NCBI GenBank assembly: GCA_963797535.1
Contig: CAWCPQ010000001.1
Location: forward strand, 1,116,001 to 1,180,000
Direction of reading: 5' to 3'
Origin: JAWWOL01 sp963797535
Lineage (GTDB): Bacteria; Actinomycetota; Actinomycetes; JAWWOL01
DNA length: 64,000 bases
Shown here: positions 1 through 9,272 of the stretch, one piece after another
Layout of the letters: each line of letters starts with the position of its first letter
Position numbering within the stretch: the stretch's first letter is position 1
Notes under the pieces: generated by a model
Told to the model about the DNA's origin: nothing
The model's database searches: none
The model's input: the letters and a program-made list of their open reading frames with translations, nothing else
Translations under genes and position numbers: made by a program

Positions 1-23
1 TTCAATCCCTGTAACGCCCACCA
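1..23 (+). tRNA. tRNA, 3' end only (possibly tRNA-Val)
   Basis: The first bases form the 3' end of a tRNA. A T loop TTCAATC (1-7) is followed by the T-stem 3' strand CCTGT (8-12), the acceptor 3' strand AACGCCC (13-19), discriminator A20 and an encoded CCA (21-23). The 5' part lies outside the window. The implied 5' acceptor GGGCGTT resembles actinobacterial tRNA-Val, but the anticodon is not visible, so the identity is a guess. A terminator hairpin follows directly. Confidence 0.8.
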
Positions 24-25
24 GA

Positions 26-51
26 CAAAGGGTCCCCTCGGGGGCCCTTTG
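26..51 (+). terminator. Terminator hairpin after the tRNA
   Basis: CAAAGGGTCCC (26-36) pairs with GGGGCCCTTTG (41-51), with one T-G wobble, around a short loop. CCTTTTCCCC follows on the plus strand. It sits 3 bases after the tRNA CCA and 16 bases beyond the lysozyme stop on the other strand, so it may act in both directions. Confidence 0.75.
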
Positions 52-66
52 CCTTTTCCCCCTCCG

Positions 67-1681
67 CTACCTGACAAGCAGCCCCAGCGCCGCCGAGGTG
101 CCGCTCACCAGGCCGGCCCGGCCCACGACGAGGACCCGGAACCTCAGCGCGCCCTTCGTCGACGGCGCGACCGCGAACGAGTATCGGCCCGATGCCGAAA
201 CCGTCGTACGAGGACCGTTGACCCACGCCCGGCCGTTCCACAGCTGGCGGATGACGGTGCTGCCCACCGCCACCAAGGAGACCTGCCCGCGCAAGGTGAG
301 CCGGGTGTTGGGCCGGGCAACGGTGTGGTCCAGAGCGACGGTGACCCTCGGTTTGACGTTGACCACGATGCCGGCCGACTTCGGCGCCCAGCCCGCACCG
401 CCGCCCGAAGCGCAGGCTGTAGCTGGTGATCAGACCGGTCGTCAGGGGTACGGCAAAGCTGCCGTTGGCCGAAGTGATCACCGACGTGACAGCCGTGTAG
501 CCGGCGGCCCCCGTCATCCGGGCGAACACCACGATCGGCTGATAGCCCACACCACCGAGACCGTCAGCCCGCATCAGCCGGCCCACCAGGGTGAACCCAC
601 GGCCGGTGGTTGCCACGGCCGGTCGGGTGGCCAGGCGCATCGCGACGGGGACGAGCCCGGTCGTCGCCTTGACCACGTTGGACGGCACCGAGGCGGGACT
701 CGTGCCCGCGGCGGAGATGGCCTTGACCGTCGCTGAGTAGCTCAGGGTCGAGTTCAGACCCGGGACCACGACGGACGTCTGCGTTCCGGGCACGGTGGCC
801 GTGGCACCGCCGGGGCTGAGGGTGACCCGGTACGCCTTCAGGGTGCGGCCGCCGTTGTCCGACGGCAGCCACGACACCTTGACCGCGTTGCCGGCGGTCG
901 CGGCCGTCACCGCAACGGGCGCATGCGGTGCGACCGCCGCGAGTACGGACGGGTGCCGGCCGTCGGCGAACGCCGCGAGCTGCCCCGCCGTACCGTTGAA
1001 GTGGCTGTTGTCCACCGAGCCGGCCAGGCCGGCAACGGCGGCCGTTGACGTCCACTGCCACATCGTCCAGCGCGACCAGCCGCCGACGAGGGGCGACGTC
1101 GGTGCCTTGGCCCCCGCGGTGTAGTCGGCGATCCAGAGCGGGTAGCGGGTGAACGCTGCCGAGTTGAGCAGCGCCGTACGCCAGAAGTAGCGGTAGGTGT
1201 AGATCATCGGCACGCGGCCGGTCCTGGCCATCAGCTCGGCGAGGAACGTCTGCCCCCACGTGATCAGGTCGGGCGCTGACAGGCCGCCGCTGACCTCGAA
1301 GTCCATGATCGGCGGCAGGTCCCCGGCCTCCTTGACGCTGCCGATGACGCGCGCGTAGTAGTCGGCCTGCGCGACCGCCGTGCTCATGGGCAGCGCGGGA
1401 CGGGCGAAGTGGTAGGACCCGCGGATGAGCCCGCTCGCCTTCTCGTGGGCGTAGTCGGAGGCGAAGTACGGGTCAACGTAGTTGGTGGCCTCGGTCGCCT
1501 TGGAGATCGCGAACGTCTGGCCGCCGTTCCTGACCGCCGGCCAGCTCAGCGGCCCGGCGGCGTGCTGCCAGTGCGAGACGTCCGGTCCGCTCACCCAGGT
1601 CGACCCGGCTTGCGCCGGCGTGGCCACGAGCAGGGAGGCGAGCAGGCCGAGCACGACCGCAGCGCTGGAAGTCGTACGCAT
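67..1681 (-). CDS. Secreted GH25 lysozyme-like muramidase with Fn3 domain (frameshifted)
   Basis: Probable exported peptidoglycan hydrolase. It has an N-terminal signal peptide (residues 1 to about 25, ending TPAQA). A glycoside hydrolase 25 domain follows (about 28-235), with the opening DVSHWQ and the central DFEVSG, which carry the expected catalytic Asp/Glu. A fibronectin type III domain (about 250-345) and a beta-rich Ig/bacterial-adhesin-like tail complete it. The frame breaks at about 400-406 (CGCCCG run): one extra base throws the last third into a nonsense frame. The correct tail resumes in another frame (KSAGIVVNVKPRV) and ends at 67. Repaired length is about 537 aa. Whether this is a read error or a real mutation cannot be told from the sequence. 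It is divergent from the secretion ATPase gene. Confidence 0.85.
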
Positions 1682-1883
1682 CCGACAGCGGCTCCGCGAG
1701 CCGCAACGACAAGGACATGCACAACCCTTCGGTACGAGCGACCTCCGGGCTGAGTGTCGTTGTCCCCCGGGATGGTGTTACGTGCTCCGCGGCTCGGTTA
1801 TCCACAGCAGCAGAAACTCCTGCGGACTCCGTACACCTGTCCGGCTAGCGTGCGGGTGCGGGTCGACGGACAGGGGTGGGCGG
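1682..1883. promoter_or_regulatory. Divergent intergenic region (lysozyme / EssC-like)
   Basis: This 202-base gap between two divergent genes must hold both promoters. No convincing -35/-10 pair stands out. It contains one perfect TTATCCACA DnaA-box-like 9-mer at 1798-1806, single and unclustered. The open frame of the plus-strand gene extends back through this gap, but nothing protein-like is seen before 1884. Confidence 0.4.
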
Positions 1884-4800
1884 ATGCCGGACGAGCTGAC
1901 CGTGACGCTGGACGTGAGCACCGGGCCGGTGCAGCTGACGCTCTCGGCGGATCCCGACAGCTCCGTGGCAGAGATGGTCGACGAGGTCGCCCGGCTGCTC
2001 GGAGTCACGCTCGACCCCACGTCACTGTGGTGCGACGGGCGGCCACTGCACGGGTCGGCCCGGTGGTCGGCCTGCGGTGTACGGCACGGCTCCGTGATCA
2101 CAGTCAGCGCTCCCCCGGAGCCTGCGCCTGCGGACAGTCGCCGCGAGCTGCGGGTGGTCGCCGGCCCGGCAGCTGGGTCCGTGCTGCCGCTGCCCGAGGG
2201 AGTCACCGTCGTTGGCCGGTCCACGGATTGTCAGCTCACGCTGCACGATGACGAGGTGTCGCGCCGGCACCTGGAGCTGACGGTCTCCGCCGAGACGGTG
2301 CGCGTGCGCGACCTGGGCTCCACCAACGGACTCGCCGTTGACGGCCTGGCTGTCTCGGAGGCCAGCGTCGCCGATGGCGCGTTCATCTCGATCGGCGAGT
2401 CAGTGCTGACCGTGGCTTCCGGCCGGTCGGATCCGGCTGCGCTGTGCCCCGCGCCGGGGCGCGGCTTGCGCTTCAACCGCCCGCCCCGGCTGCACGCCAT
2501 GACTCCCGACCCGGTCGAGCTGAGCCGGCCGGTTGCTCCCGTTGCGCCGGATCGTGCGAAGTTGCCGCTCGTCGCACTGCTGGTGCCGGTCGCTCTGGGA
2601 GCGGTGTTGTTCGCAACGATGCCCTCGAGCCCGCAGTACCTGCTGCTGATGGCCATGTCGCCGCTGATGGTGGTCGGCAACCTGCTCAGCGAGGGCCGGG
2701 GTGGCCGGCGCAAGCATCGGCTCGCCGCGCGCGAGCACGCCGAGGCGCTGGCAGCGTACGAGATCGCCCTGGTCGTCGCGGTGCGGGAGGACGAGCGCAC
2801 TCGGCGGGCTGAGGCGCCCGACCCGGCGGAGCTGCTGGCACGAGCGACGTTGCCGTCGACCACCCTGTGGCAACGTCGAGCAACGGATCCGGACGTCTGC
2901 CTGCTCCGCGTCGGCCTGGCCGATCAACCCGCGGCCGTACGGGTTCGATCCGTGGGTGCCGGGCCCGAGATCGCGCCCACGGCTCGGCTGGTGCCCGCGA
3001 CTGTCGACCTCGCCAGCGTCGGGGTGCTGGGCGTGGCCGGCGACGGTCACCCAGCGGCGGCCCTGACCCGTTGGCTGGTGGCGCAGGCGTGTGTCCTGAT
3101 CGCACCGGGCGACCTGCAGGTGGTCGTCCTGACCACGATCGCCCGCGCTGCCGAGTGGGACTGGCTGCGCTGGCTGCCGCACTCCGCCGGCGATGGCGCG
3201 CGGTGTCGGGTGCTGCTGGGCACCGACGACACGAGCAGAGCGGCCCGCATCAGTGAGCTGACCCGGCTGACGGACGCGCGTCGTTCCGACCACCGACGTC
3301 ACCCGAGCGAGCAGCTGCCGCGGGTGCTGCTGGTCGTGGACGGAGCCCGCGAGCTGCGCCAGGCCCCGGGGCTCGCGGCGCTGCTCGAGTCCGGTCCCGC
3401 CGCCGGCATTCTGGCTGTATGCCGCGATTCACAGCAGCGGCTGCTGCCGCAGGAGTGCTCGGCGGTTGCCGTCTTTGAGGACGGGTCCGGTACGCGACTG
3501 ACGCTCACCGGACCGCAGGGTCGCCTGACCGACGTGCTCGCTGACCAGGTCGACCTGGCCGTGGCCGAGCGGGTCGCGCGGGCGATGGCCGCGCTCAACC
3601 CGGTGGTGGCGGGATCCGGTGACGACGGCCGGCTGCCGACGGCCGCGCGGCTGATCGACCTGATCGAACCCGGACCGGACTGCGAAGCGATCGCCGCGGC
3701 GTGGCAGGCGGGCGGTCCCACGACCGAAGCCGTGATCGGCCTGGGAGCGGAGGGGCCGCTGCTCCTCGACCTGACCGCGGACGGCCCGCACACCCTGATC
3801 GCGGGCACCACCGGCGCCGGAAAGAGCGAGCTGCTGCAGACCCTCGTCGTCTCGCTCGCCCTCGCCAACCGGCCGGACGCGCTGAACTTCGTCCTCGTCG
3901 ACTACAAGGGCGGGGCGGCTTTCCGCGAGTGCGCCCGGCTGCCGCACACGGTCGGTCTCGTCACCGACCTCGACGGCCGGCTCACCGAGAGAGCGCTGAC
4001 GTCCCTGTCGGCGGAACTGCGCCGGCGTGAGCGGGTCCTGGCGGCGTACGGCGCGAAGGACCTCGAGACGTTGTGGGCGGCGGCGCCTGCTGGCGCTCCC
4101 CCGCCGCTGAGCCGGCTCGTCATCGTGATCGACGAGTTCGCGACCCTGGTCGAGGAGCTGCCCGACTTCGTCCGCGGCCTGGTCGGCTTGGCCCAGCGCG
4201 GTCGGTCCCTCGGCATCCACCTGGTGCTGGCCACCCAGCGACCGGGCGGCGTCGTCTCCCCCGACATCCGGGCGAACACCAACCTGCGGATCTGTCTGCG
4301 GGTAACCCAGTCCACCGAGTCGAGCGACGTGATCGACGCACCGGACGCCGGACAGATAGCGGCCGCAACGCCCGGTCGCGCCTTCGTCCGTACGGGAGCT
4401 GGCGAGCTGCGGGCGTTCCAGACAGCCCGCGTCGGTGGTCGGGCAGCACGGACGGCGCCCACTACTGAGGGACCGCGAGTGACGATCGTCCCCACTACCG
4501 AGCTCGGGATGCCCCCGCTGTCGGAAGTCACCTCTGCCGCCGCGGACGGACCAACTGACCTCTGCGTCCTCGTCGAGGCGATCACCGCCGCCAGCGAGCG
4601 GCTGGGGCTCGCCGCGCCGGCGCGACCCTGGCTCGATCCGCTGCCGGAGCTGCTGACGGTGGATGCGCTGGCCGCTACCCACCCCAGTCGGGGCGAGCTG
4701 GTCCTGCCGCTCGGGCTGATCGACGTGCCGGACCGGCAGCAACAGCTGCCGTACGGTCTGGAGCTGGCCGATGGCGCTCACCTGCTTGTCGCCGGCGCTC

Positions 4801-6209
4801 CCCGCTCGGGCAGGTCCACGGTCCTGCAGACCTTGGCCGGGGCGGTGGCCCGGACCTGGTCAGCCGAGGACCTGCACGTCTACGGCCTCGACTTCGGCAA
4901 CCAGGCGCTCGGTGCCCTGACCGGACTGCCGCACTGTGGCGCCGTCGTCACCCGCGACGAACCGGACCGGCTCGAGCGGCTGCTGTCCCGGCTGCAGTCG
5001 GAGGTCCAGCTGCGCCAAGAGCTGTTCGCCCTGGAGGGCTACGCCAACCTCGCCGAGCAGCGCACGCTGTCCGACCCGGACCGGCGACTCCCCTGGATCC
5101 TGCTGCTGGTCGACCGCTGGGAGGGCTTGGTTCAGTCCTATCAGGACGTCGACCTCGGACGTCGGGTCGACGAGCTGCTGCGACTTCTCCGCGAAGGTCC
5201 GGCCGTCGGGGTGCGGGCGGTGGTGACCGCTGACCGCAGTGGCCTGATCGGCCGGCTGCCGTCGGTGATGGCGGACAAGCTGGTGCTGCGCCTGGCCGAT
5301 CGGGCCGACTACGCACTCGCCGACATCCCCGCGCGGTCCGCACCGACGTCCCCGCCACCCGGCCGAGGTCTGGCACTCGGTGGTGGGCCGTCGCGCACCC
5401 AGCAAGAGGTCCAGATCGCCCTGCTGGCAAGCGATCCAGCGGGCCCGGCTCAGCTCGCAGCGTTGCACTCGCTGATCGCGGTGGCGCGAGATCGCGAAGG
5501 CTGCCGGCCACGGTTGCATCATCCGATCCGGGTAGACCCGCTCCCGGCCACGATCAGCCTCGAGCACGCGCTCTCGCTCGGTCCGACGACATCCGGGGCC
5601 ACGGGAGCGTGGGCGCTCATCGGCGTCGGCGGTGACAGCCTTCGGCCGATCGGGGTGGACCTCGCCGAGGACGGCCCGGGGTTCTTGGTGGCTGGGGCGC
5701 CCCGGTCCGGACGCAGCACCACACTGGTCACGATGGCCGAGTCGCTGCTGCGCGCCGGGCGTACGGTCTGCCTCGTAGCACCCGGGCGTTCGCCGTTGCG
5801 CTCGCTGTCGTCGCATCCCGGTGTCACCGCCGTCCTCGACGAGCATGCCGGCGATCACGAGGTCACGGCCGCGCTGAACGGTTCCGGCCCACCACCGGTC
5901 GTCGTCGTTGACGACGCCGAAACACTGACCGACACAGCCATCGGCTTCGCGCTCGAACGCCTGCTGAAGGCCGGCAGCGGGTCCTGTGTACTGGCGGCAG
6001 GCAACAGCACCGAGCTGCAAAGCACCTATCGCGGGTTCACCCTCGACCTTCGACGTTCCCGCTGCGGGCTTCTGCTCAACCCGCAGTCAGCCCTCGACGG
6101 TGACCTGGTGGGGGCACGACTCCCGCGCCAGCTCGGCGGCCGGATCGCCGGCCGGGCCTTGCTAGCACTGCGTGGCGAGCTCACGGCGGTTCAGGTCGCC
6201 CACACCTGA
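1884..6209 (+). CDS. EssC/EccC-like FtsK/SpoIIIE ATPase with ubiquitin-like and FHA domains
   Basis: Motor ATPase of a type VII-like (WXG100) secretion system, 1441 aa. In order: a beta-grasp, YukD/EsaB-like segment (about 3-75); an FHA domain (about 87-175) with G111, R112, S126 and H129; two membrane helices (about 227-246 and 253-268); then three FtsK-type domains. Domain 1 has a full Walker A, GTTGAGKS (641-648), and Walker B IDE with D750/E751. Domains 2 and 3 have altered P-loops GAPRSGRST (971-979 and 1271-1279), where Arg replaces the P-loop Lys. This is the usual EssC pattern of one active and two degenerate motors. The ATG at 1884 is chosen because the beta-grasp domain begins there; upstream frame is low-complexity. 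The WXG100 gene lies nearby on the opposite strand. Confidence 0.88.
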   Translation: MPDELTVTLDVSTGPVQLTLSADPDSSVAEMVDEVARLLGVTLDPTSLWCDGRPLHGSARWSACGVRHGSVITVSAPPEPAPADSRRELRVVAGPAAGSVLPLPEGVTVVGRSTDCQLTLHDDEVSRRHLELTVSAETVRVRDLGSTNGLAVDGLAVSEASVADGAFISIGESVLTVASGRSDPAALCPAPGRGLRFNRPPRLHAMTPDPVELSRPVAPVAPDRAKLPLVALLVPVALGAVLFATMPSSPQYLLLMAMSPLMVVGNLLSEGRGGRRKHRLAAREHAEALAAYEIALVVAVREDERTRRAEAPDPAELLARATLPSTTLWQRRATDPDVCLLRVGLADQPAAVRVRSVGAGPEIAPTARLVPATVDLASVGVLGVAGDGHPAAALTRWLVAQACVLIAPGDLQVVVLTTIARAAEWDWLRWLPHSAGDGARCRVLLGTDDTSRAARISELTRLTDARRSDHRRHPSEQLPRVLLVVDGARELRQAPGLAALLESGPAAGILAVCRDSQQRLLPQECSAVAVFEDGSGTRLTLTGPQGRLTDVLADQVDLAVAERVARAMAALNPVVAGSGDDGRLPTAARLIDLIEPGPDCEAIAAAWQAGGPTTEAVIGLGAEGPLLLDLTADGPHTLIAGTTGAGKSELLQTLVVSLALANRPDALNFVLVDYKGGAAFRECARLPHTVGLVTDLDGRLTERALTSLSAELRRRERVLAAYGAKDLETLWAAAPAGAPPPLSRLVIVIDEFATLVEELPDFVRGLVGLAQRGRSLGIHLVLATQRPGGVVSPDIRANTNLRICLRVTQSTESSDVIDAPDAGQIAAATPGRAFVRTGAGELRAFQTARVGGRAARTAPTTEGPRVTIVPTTELGMPPLSEVTSAAADGPTDLCVLVEAITAASERLGLAAPARPWLDPLPELLTVDALAATHPSRGELVLPLGLIDVPDRQQQLPYGLELADGAHLLVAGAPRSGRSTVLQTLAGAVARTWSAEDLHVYGLDFGNQALGALTGLPHCGAVVTRDEPDRLERLLSRLQSEVQLRQELFALEGYANLAEQRTLSDPDRRLPWILLLVDRWEGLVQSYQDVDLGRRVDELLRLLREGPAVGVRAVVTADRSGLIGRLPSVMADKLVLRLADRADYALADIPARSAPTSPPPGRGLALGGGPSRTQQEVQIALLASDPAGPAQLAALHSLIAVARDREGCRPRLHHPIRVDPLPATISLEHALSLGPTTSGATGAWALIGVGGDSLRPIGVDLAEDGPGFLVAGAPRSGRSTTLVTMAESLLRAGRTVCLVAPGRSPLRSLSSHPGVTAVLDEHAGDHEVTAALNGSGPPPVVVVDDAETLTDTAIGFALERLLKAGSGSCVLAAGNSTELQSTYRGFTLDLRRSRCGLLLNPQSALDGDLVGARLPRQLGGRIAGRALLALRGELTAVQVAHT

Positions 6210-6212
6210 CGG

Positions 6213-6692
6213 TCAGCCGGGGTTCGTGACCGTGCCGGGACCGGTCTCGTCGACGGTGACATCGCTCGTGTCAGCGTCGACGGCAAGATAGATCTCGGCC
6301 GGCGGCGGCCCCGACCCTGCTGCGACGTCCACGACGCCGGTCGATGACCCACCCGGATCGGGCACGACCGACTCTGCTCCGTCCGCACCGATCCTGATGA
6401 TCACACCGGTCAGGTCGCAGTCCTTGTGCCGCACCACCACGGGCACCCTGATGACGATCACGGTCGAGCCCGGATGACCGCACGCCCGGGCAAAGGCGGC
6501 AGGGACCGGGCCTCTCGTCGGTGTCGGACTTGTGATGCCAGCGGCCTTCGCCGTAGTGGTCTTCGTGACCGCAGCCCCCGCAGCCACAGACGATGCATTG
6601 GCGCAGCCCGCAGCGAGGGGAAGCAGCAAAGCCACCACTGGAATGAGCACCTTCACGGTCCTGAGACGCGCTCGGGCAGCCGTCGGTTCCAT
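6213..6692 (-). CDS. Putative lipoprotein with an uncharacterised Cys-containing domain
   Basis: A 159-aa exported lipoprotein. The start at 6692 (MEPTAARARLR) is followed by a hydrophobic segment and a lipobox ending LAAGC, so Cys lipidation is likely. A Thr/Ala/Pro linker leads to a domain beginning ACGHPGSTVIVIRVPV and continuing RHKDCDLTGV. The same pattern occurs in the protein at 19647-20219, so the two share an unnamed domain. The gene is convergent with the EssC-like gene (3-base gap) and follows the WXG100 gene on the same strand, with a hairpin between them. An accessory role in the secretion locus is only suggested by position. Confidence 0.7.
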   Translation of the reverse strand: MEPTAARARLRTVKVLIPVVALLLPLAAGCANASSVAAGAAVTKTTTAKAAGITSPTPTRGPVPAAFARACGHPGSTVIVIRVPVVVRHKDCDLTGVIIRIGADGAESVVPDPGGSSTGVVDVAAGSGPPPAEIYLAVDADTSDVTVDETGPGTVTNPG

Positions 6693-6725
6693 GCTCGCAG
6701 CGTAGAACTCGCCGGCACACGCGGA

Positions 6726-6757
6726 AGCGCCCGAACGCTGGATTGCGTTCGGGCGCT
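6726..6757 (-). terminator. Strong hairpin after the WXG100 gene
   Basis: A perfect 13-bp inverted repeat, AGCGCCCGAACGC and its complement, encloses the 6-base loop TGGATT. It starts 12 bases past the WXG100 stop and ends 33 bases before the lipoprotein start. There is no T-run, so it may be a terminator or an mRNA-stabilising stem. Confidence 0.65.
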
Positions 6758-6769
6758 GCTGCGGTGCGG

Positions 6770-7066
6770 TCAGCCCCGAAAGGTCGCCGCGATGCTCTGC
6801 TCGGCCTGCGCATAGGCGGAACCGGCGTTCGTCATCAGCTGACTGATGCCGTCGAGAGCCTGCTTGAGGCTGGTCGCCGACCGGTGCCACTCGTCCCACA
6901 GCGCGTTGAACTGTGCCTGCGCCTGGCCGGCCCAGTCACCGCCGACCAGCGGCGACACGACGCCTTGCAGCGAACCCAGCTGCTGCTCGATCTCACCCGA
7001 CCCACGCGAGACCTGAGCCGAAAGTGCCTGCAGCTGCTCAGGAGTTACCTTGATGCCGACTGTCAT
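6770..7066 (-). CDS. WXG100 family protein (EsxA/ESAT-6-like)
   Basis: A 98-aa helical hairpin protein with the WXG-type turn WAG at about 45-47 (GDWAGQAQAQF), flanked by two amphipathic helices. Length and architecture match secreted WXG100 proteins. It is the likely substrate or partner of the EssC-like ATPase encoded 0.6 kb away. No C-terminal YxxxD/E export signal is evident; the tail reads AQAEQSIAATFRG, which has only a partial match. No other core secretion gene (membrane pore, mycosin) is present here. Confidence 0.9.
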   Translation of the reverse strand: MTVGIKVTPEQLQALSAQVSRGSGEIEQQLGSLQGVVSPLVGGDWAGQAQAQFNALWDEWHRSATSLKQALDGISQLMTNAGSAYAQAEQSIAATFRG

Positions 7067-7204
7067 GCCAACCTCCCCGTCATTGCCCGCTCGGGCGTCT
7101 CGATGTTGTCGAGGCGGACGCTACCAACGGGCAGTCCGACCGAACGGAATTGTTTCGGCGGCTGTGGACAACCATGGACGGGGCCGGGGAGATACGCTGC
7201 GTGA

Positions 7205-8143
7205 ATGCCGGACTCGAACATCACCACTCCTGCTCCATCGGGCCAGCAATGGCTGCTGCGCAAGGGAAGTCAGCAGGCAACCGTCGTCGAGATCGGCGGC
7301 GCCGTCCGCGACTATCTCGTCGACGACCGGCCGGTCCTGGACGGTTTTGCCGTCGACACCATGGCCACCGGTGCCAGAGGTACGACGCTTGCACCGTGGC
7401 CGAACCGGCTCCGCGACGGTCGCTACCGGTTCAACGGCAGCGACCACCAGCTGGCCCTGTCCGAGCCGGGCAAGGGCAACGCGATGCACGGCCTGGTCCG
7501 GTGGCGCCCGTGGGCCCTGGTCGATCGGGCAGAGGACCGGCTCAGCATCGACGTGACGCTGCTCCCGCAGCCCGGCTACCCGTTCTTCCTGCACCTTCGC
7601 AACGACTACCTGCTCGACGACGCCGGCCTGACCGTCAGCACCACCGCGACCAACCTGGGCGAGGAGCCGCTGCCGTACGGACTCGGGTTCCACCCCTACC
7701 TGTCCGCCGGCGGAGGGCTGGTCGACGACTTCGTGCTGACGGTTCCCGCCCGGCAATGGCTTCCGGTCGACGAGCGGCTGCTGCCGACGGGGGTCGCACC
7801 GGTCGAGGGCACCGACTGGGACTTCCGCACCGGCCGGGTCATCGGCAGCCGGGTGATCGACATCGCCTACACCGACCTGGTCCGGGATCACGCAGGACGG
7901 GCCACGGTTTCGCTTGCCAGTGCCGACGGGACCCGTACCGTCGCCATGTGGTCCCTGGCGCCGTTCGACTACCTGCAGATCTTCACCGGGGACACGCTGC
8001 CGGCGGACCAGCGCCGGCGCGGGGTCGGCGTCGAGCCGATGACCTGCCCGGCCGACGCGTTCAACAGCGGCGACGGCTTGATCACGCTGGCCGAGCGGGA
8101 ACAGGTCACCACCACCTGGGGGCTCAGCGCCACCTTCGGCTAG
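7205..8143 (+). CDS. Aldose 1-epimerase family protein
   Basis: A 312-aa galactose mutarotase-like enzyme that interconverts sugar anomers in the cytoplasm. The beta-sandwich family motifs are visible: TTLAPWPNRLRDG near 60-72, the substrate His in NAMHGLVRW and the second His in YGLGFHPYL. The start at 7205 follows a GGGGAGA-type purine stretch at about 10 bases spacing. It is divergent from the WXG100 gene and ends 15 bases before the opposing YihY gene. It is not close enough to GalM of the Leloir pathway to give a gene symbol. Confidence 0.85.
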   Translation: MPDSNITTPAPSGQQWLLRKGSQQATVVEIGGAVRDYLVDDRPVLDGFAVDTMATGARGTTLAPWPNRLRDGRYRFNGSDHQLALSEPGKGNAMHGLVRWRPWALVDRAEDRLSIDVTLLPQPGYPFFLHLRNDYLLDDAGLTVSTTATNLGEEPLPYGLGFHPYLSAGGGLVDDFVLTVPARQWLPVDERLLPTGVAPVEGTDWDFRTGRVIGSRVIDIAYTDLVRDHAGRATVSLASADGTRTVAMWSLAPFDYLQIFTGDTLPADQRRRGVGVEPMTCPADAFNSGDGLITLAEREQVTTTWGLSATFG

Positions 8144-8158
8144 CCGGCGATCAGGGGG

Positions 8159-9235
8159 CTACGAGCGGTTCCGGTCGTCGTCGGCGGGAGGCTTGCGGCG
8201 CTGCTGATGGCGCCAGGCTCCGCTCTCGTCGAGCTGCTCGGAGCGGGCCCACTCCAGCTCGGCTTCGCGCCGCTCCGCCTGCTTCCGCACCATCTCGTGC
8301 TCCCGGCGGCGTACCTCGGCCGTCACCTCCGTCGGCCACAGCTTGTCGATCTCCGCGTTCAGCTCGGCGCCGAACAGCACTGCCATCGCGGTGAAGTAGA
8401 GGAACAGCAGCGAGGCAACCACCGCGCCGAGCTGGCCGTAGGCCGACTCCTTGGAGACGTAGGCCTGGATGTACTCCCGCAGCACGTACGAGCCGATGAT
8501 CCAGAAGACGACGGCGACCGCAGCACCGGGCACGTCACGCCGCCACAGCGTGCGTACCGGGACCGACAGGTGGTAGAGCGTCGCGAGGCCGGCCATGCAC
8601 ATCAGCGCGACTACCGGCCAGTAGGCGATCTCCACCGTCAGGTTGAGCCGGGGGAAGATGGCGACGATCTCGCCCGGCCCGAGCACCAGCAACGGCAGGA
8701 CGATGATCGCGCCGAGCACCCCGAGCAGGTACAGCTCGAACGCCAGCAGACGACTGCGCCAGGCGCTGCGCTGATAGCGCATCCCGTACGCGAGGGTGAT
8801 CGTGTTCACGAAGGTCGCGGTCGCGGACGAGCCGGCCCACAACGAGATCAGAAAGCCGACCGACACCACGTCGGCCCGGCCGTTCTTCAGCACCGTGTTG
8901 ACCACTGGCCCGACCACAGTGTTGACCACGTCCGGGGCCAGCAGCTGATTGGCGCCCTTGATGATCTGGCTCTGGATCTCGGCCATGTTGTCGTCACCGA
9001 TCGGGCCGGCGAAGTAGCCGAACGTGCCCAGAACGGCGAGGATCAGGGGTACGAGGCTCAGCAGCTGCCAGAACCCGGCCTCGGCCGACAGCCCCAGGAT
9101 CCGGTCGGACCACGCCTCCCGAACGGTGCGGCTCAGCAGCAGCGCCACCCCGTTGACCGACATCGGCTTGGGCGTCGCTCGCATGGCAAGGGCAGGCTCC
9201 TGCCCGCCTCGTACCCCTGCCACATGCTCCGCCAT
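8159..9235 (-). CDS. YihY/virulence factor BrkB family membrane protein
   Basis: A 358-aa integral membrane protein with about six transmembrane helices. It has the family's opening (AEAGFWQLLSLVPLILAVLG), a conserved middle (SLWAGSSATATFVNTITLAYG) and FWIIGSYVLREYIQ. A charged cytoplasmic C-terminal tail follows (about 300-358, rich in Arg/Glu). Substrate and role of the family are unresolved. The ATG at 9235 lacks a clear ribosome site, and an in-frame ATG at 9184 could be the real start. Confidence 0.87.
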   Translation of the reverse strand: MAEHVAGVRGGQEPALAMRATPKPMSVNGVALLLSRTVREAWSDRILGLSAEAGFWQLLSLVPLILAVLGTFGYFAGPIGDDNMAEIQSQIIKGANQLLAPDVVNTVVGPVVNTVLKNGRADVVSVGFLISLWAGSSATATFVNTITLAYGMRYQRSAWRSRLLAFELYLLGVLGAIIVLPLLVLGPGEIVAIFPRLNLTVEIAYWPVVALMCMAGLATLYHLSVPVRTLWRRDVPGAAVAVVFWIIGSYVLREYIQAYVSKESAYGQLGAVVASLLFLYFTAMAVLFGAELNAEIDKLWPTEVTAEVRRREHEMVRKQAERREAELEWARSEQLDESGAWRHQQRRKPPADDDRNRS

Positions 9236-9272
9236 GGATAAACCGTACGGGCTCGGAGCGTGCCTGGCGCGT

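Noticed and set aside
1798..1806. Perfect DnaA box TTATCCACA, plus a TTGTCCACA-type box on the minus strand near 7164-7172
   Set aside because: Only two isolated boxes more than 5 kb apart, with no dnaA, dnaN or A+T-rich unwinding region. Not a replication origin.
1482..1883. N-terminal extension of the EssC-like frame
   Set aside because: It overlaps the opposing lysozyme gene and its translation shows no domain; the beta-grasp domain starts at the ATG at 1884.
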